NCBI RefSeq assembly: GCF_001949145.1
Contig: NW_019091391.1
Location: forward strand, 91,596-155,595
Length of the DNA: 64,000 nt
Origin: Acanthaster planci
Lineage: Eukaryota; Echinodermata; Asteroidea; Valvatida; Acanthasteridae
Direction: 5' to 3'
Shown: one piece after another, positions 60,541 to 64,000 of the stretch
How the letters are laid out: each line of letters begins with the position of its first letter
Position numbering within the stretch: position 1 is the first letter of the stretch
Notes under the pieces: model-generated
The model's database searches: none
What the model was told of the DNA's origin: nothing
What the model saw: the letters and a program-made list of their open reading frames with translations, nothing else
Made by a program: the position numbers and the translations under genes

Positions 60541-61799
60541 CCAATGATCATTATCATAAACCATCGACAGAATCGTCCATGGCTGACATCCTCCTTAAAG
60601 CAGCTTCAAAATCACAAGCTGATTCGAAACTGAAGGAGGCGCAGTATAACACCTGTAAAGCAGATGGGTTGGAGTTGATTCTCTCCTCTTTATAGAGGAC
60701 TTGTATAATCTCGATTATACTGCAGGTAAGTACCCTTGCATAATCAACAATCATCTGGGTTAATTAACGCGTGCCTTGACTAAAGGCTAGACTGTTCCTG
60801 ACATCTCTTGAGAAAATCTTCTGAGTGCAGACTATTTATAAGATAACAGCAATAATCACCTCCACTTTGAAAAATACCCACAGGTTTCTCAAATGTTCAA
60901 GACACATATCAAATCGAAGTTAAGTTCCTCTTCTCATTTTTCCTTTCAATATTCACTGGCTTACCCGATAAGTTATGAGGCCCATTGCAAAATAGCCTGA
61001 TCTGGATGACCCCGATTTGTCCGATCCTTTCAGAAATACAATATTAAGTCGGCAGTTCTGCTGGTAGATTTCATTGTCCTTTACAAACCACCCAGTCCAC
61101 GCGCCACAAAATGCTCTAATAGCAGAGAATTTTACAGCTATAAAATCGTGATTTGGTCCGGGCTTCGGATTGCGTTTGGTCCGGGCTTCGGATTGCACTA
61201 AATATGCGCCCATGGAACACAGTACAAAATTGGACAAAAAAGAGTGCCACCTGGTGACTCTCAGGAAGAAGTTGGGCTTCCGTTTTCACTGGAAATTGAA
61301 AATTATGACCAGAAGTTCAGTTCCGGTTCTTTTCAGAACCACACATACTCATAAAAAAAAAGATACCCTTGCATGGTGCTACTGTCAACTTAGGCCTACC
61401 TTCATCATAAAAAGCTTCAAAATTCAAAATAAGTTTTCAATTTGGTCAGGGTTAGCCATGCGATTTTTTTTCTTCGCCCTTCTCGAAGATACCTCAAAGT
61501 AACAGGCCTACTTAAATTGTTACTCTACAGGCTCAGCTCAGAATGTAGCCGCCCGCCTCTATCCAAATAGGCCTACATGTTGGAGGTCTTGTGAAGACCC
61601 CAAGTTCAATGCCACAAGGCCCAAATTCGTGATTTATAAAAATATCTCTATGATATATTATGGTAGCCTACATCTTACTGTAAAAGCCTGACTGAGCACA
61701 AAATTTTAATGAGCTCGTGCGCAGAAATCCAGTGATTTGGTCTTCCTCTTCTTTCGTGTCGATCATCTAAATGTACTCAAATTGCCTTCTCGTTTGCTG
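60541..61799. other. Intergenic, between transposon relics
   Basis: No gene or named repeat recognised. A 20-bp local duplication (ttggtccgggcttcggattg) occurs at about 61153-61196. Confidence 0.5.
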
Positions 61800-63290
61800 C
61801 CATCAGATCTTCACGGCTGCCTGAGCTGGACCTCAAGGGGGCACTCGAGAAGGTGCCGCATTGTCTGGGTGACGTGCCACAGTCGCAGCTGGCGTCTCTG
61901 TTGTAAAAATCCCCATTTGCTCCCCTTAGATTTGCCCTGCTTCGTCCCATTTCTGACTGAAGTCTGTTGAGTGACTTCCATGTCCTCTACCTCTCCACCC
62001 GTCCAGGAGGCAATGATATTCCTCTGTCGGGAGGGGCAGCTTCTCAAAGTGGCAATTTTCAGTATACACCTCTTCTCCTATAGCCTGCACCTGGTCTTTC
62101 AAAGGGTTCAGCAGAGCAAAGGAAGCTCTTCCTGGACTGAAGGCGTTTCGGGCTAGTTGGTGGTCAAAACACGGCGGTGGGTGTCTTCAGTCTGTCGCGG
62201 CCGTTCAGTGCGGCTGGCTACTGTATGATCTTCGTATGTCAGGTGGGGCAACACCGGCCATGCACTTACAGGCTGTCAACATTACTAGTGATGGTTCTGC
62301 AGCTGTCATTGAGAGCCGGGTCGATTTTCCATGATAGGGTGACCTTTCCCAGACTGGACAGGCGTATTCTGCGGCAGAGTGGACGCATTGGCACCCCAGG
62401 AGGAGTTCGCCAACTTTCTAAAAGTGCTGCTTGTATGAGAGAGCTTGATCAAGGGCGACACCAAGGTAGACTGGGTTGTTACAGTGCTCCAAGGGTATAC
62501 CAGGCAGCTTCCTCCCAGCATTACGGGTCTTGAGATGGAACACGCTAACCTAGGTCTTGGTAAGGTTTGCCTTTAGTTGGTTGTATTTGTAATAAGATAT
62601 TAGATTGCCTAGGGCTTACGATAGAGCGGCTGATATGCCATCAAAGGCAATGCTCTGGGCAGCGATACCAAGATCATCAGCATAGATAAAGCTTCATGTG
62701 CCTTGTGATATTGGTTGAACATTAACGTTGGATAGATATTGAAGAGTACAGGAGCGAGGACATTGCCCTGAGGTAGGCCATTCCTTTGTATTCTCCACCT
62801 GTTTTGTTTCCCATTGAGCTCAACCAAAAATAGCCTGTTCTCAAGGAGGAGATGAAAAAGCTTGGTCAGGTGATATAGTCATTTGTCATTTCATCTAGCT
62901 TCTTAAGAAGTAGCCAGTGGTTCACTGTGTCGTAGGCAGCTGTCAAATCCACGAAAAATGCATCTGTGGCGTGATTCTTCTCGAAACCGTCATCGAACTG
63001 TGTCAGATTGAGTTAGATTTAGCTAGTGCATGATTTTCCAGGAGGAAACCAGCTTGTTCAGGTATGAGATGCTGTTTAGAGACCAGGCCAAGCCTTATCA
63101 GGATAAGTCGTTCAAAGAGCTTGGAGAGGTGACTGAGTAGAGAGATTGGTCTGTAGCTTTTAGCCTCCTCTGGATCTCTCCCTGGCTTCAGGACGGATCA
63201 AGGTAACTCTTACATTCTAGTTATAGGAGATTACTTCACCAAATAGATGGAGGCTTTTCCGTTGCCTGACCAGACAGTAGAAACTGTGGC
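61800..63290 (-). pseudogene. Jockey/CR1-like LINE reverse transcriptase fragment
   Basis: On the minus strand, pieces in changing frames read KPGRDPEEAKSYRPISLLSH, EQAGFLLENHALA, FFVDLTAAYDTVNHWLLLKK, RNGLPQGNVLAPVLFNIY, FIYADDLGIAAQ (catalytic YADD at 62684-62673), RKLANSSWGAN and, near 61.8-62.0 kb, KWGFLQQ...TMRHLLECP, the cysteine/His-type C-terminal end. Frameshifts separate the segments, and no endonuclease region was found. It is a 5'-truncated, inactive copy. Confidence 0.8.
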
Positions 63291-63528
63291 GATGACATTT
63301 GTATAAGTGGTCGTCTGCAGATTTGTGGTTCCGCGAGAATTGCATGCAGATCAGGGAAGAAATTGAATCGCAAGAAATGCAAGAGGTTTGTAAGTGGCTA
63401 GGAATCCGAACCCTTTCTAGTAATAACCGTTTGTCAGTTGCTTTTACAGGATAAAGGAGAAGCTAAGGAGGTTGCTAGAAGGGCACTCATGCCGGCCGGC
63501 TGAAGTCACATGAAGTTTGAAGGCGTCT

Positions 63529-63909
63529 TTCGTTTCGTGGTGCGTCGCGTGTACTTTGTGTTCACGCGTTTCACTTTCACGGACACAAAAATCGATTCCA
63601 TTAATGTAACACGTGTGCCAGGAGCGATTTTGACGTAGCAGCTCCACATATTGTTGCCAGAAGGTGAGTCACTGGCAGGCAGCATAGGTCCCTCCTTGTG
63701 GTTAATACCTGTCGTTGACTTGAGGCGCCTTTCCGTTATGCGCGTCAACACTTGCACCAAGCGTTGCGTATCTGTCAAAATCACTCTCAAGGCGATTTCG
63801 ACGGCCGAACGCAACGTACACGAGTGCTATATGAATGGAGTCGACTTTTGTGTCCGTGAGAGTGAAACGCATGAACGCATCGTGTACGCAACGCAACCAA
63901 AAACGTAAA
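63529..63909. mobile_element. Inverted-repeat (foldback) element
   Basis: Arms of about 92 bp, 63529-63620 and 63818-63909, are inverted copies. The best core is 63569-63602 against 63834-63867 (34 bp, few mismatches). The loop is about 200 bp. Each arm, read towards the outside, encodes the same peptide NGxDFCVRESE, so the arms may derive from duplicated coding sequence of an unknown element. Confidence 0.6.
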
Positions 63910-64000
63910 TGTGGAAAGGCGTCTTCAGGAGGAAATTAAAGGGCACAGGCCAAAGAAAAGAGATGAGGGCGGGAAAATGCAAGGACTGGGTAGGAAAGGT

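Overview
This is an intron-rich animal nuclear DNA window. The genes have many small exons with GT-AG introns, there are two assembly gaps (27087-27476 and 56838-57626), and there are remnants of DIRS-type and LINE-type retrotransposons plus tRNA-derived SINE-like elements. A metalloprotease matching the ADAMTS2/3/14 group, TAGGCCTA-rich introns and the repeat types suggest a marine invertebrate deuterostome, perhaps an echinoderm or hemichordate. That placement is inference; no species can be named from the window alone.

Three protein-coding genes were reconstructed exon by exon with reading frame kept across every junction. (1) Positions 2871-30159, plus strand: 26 exons encoding 1476 residues of a secreted ADAMTS procollagen N-proteinase-like enzyme. 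It runs from the prodomain through metalloprotease, disintegrin-like, TSR1, Cys-rich and spacer regions, TSR2, a Thr-rich mucin-like insert, six further TSRs made by tandem duplication of an exon pair, a PLAC domain and a lysine-rich tail. The signal-peptide exon was not found and probably lies upstream. (2) About 33896-40532, plus strand: a Ser/Gln-rich protein with a very divergent forkhead (winged-helix) domain; its last exon is uncertain. (3) 58432-42833, minus strand: a complete DDX46 (Prp5) DEAD-box spliceosomal RNA helicase, 22 coding exons and 1290 residues, with an expanded RS/RE-rich N-terminus. Genes 2 and 3 converge at about 40.5-42.8 kb.

Layout: 1-2870 has no recognised gene; 2871-30159 ADAMTS gene; 30160 to about 31345 its 3' UTR; 31.3-33.6 kb intergenic; 33.6-40.5 kb forkhead gene; 40.5-42.8 kb convergent interval with a SINE; 42.8-58.4 kb DDX46; 58.4-64 kb repeat-rich, with a decayed DIRS-like element (59.56-60.54 kb), a reverse-oriented LINE fragment (63.29-61.80 kb) and an inverted-repeat element (63.53-63.91 kb).

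The three genes have unrelated roles (collagen maturation in the extracellular matrix, presumed transcription control, and pre-mRNA splicing); nothing suggests a functional cluster. The most notable features are the amplified TSR exon pairs and mucin insert in the ADAMTS gene, the altered recognition helix of the forkhead protein, a cluster of SUMO-consensus sites in DDX46, and several small repeat or MITE-like elements with visible inverted repeats or target-site duplications.
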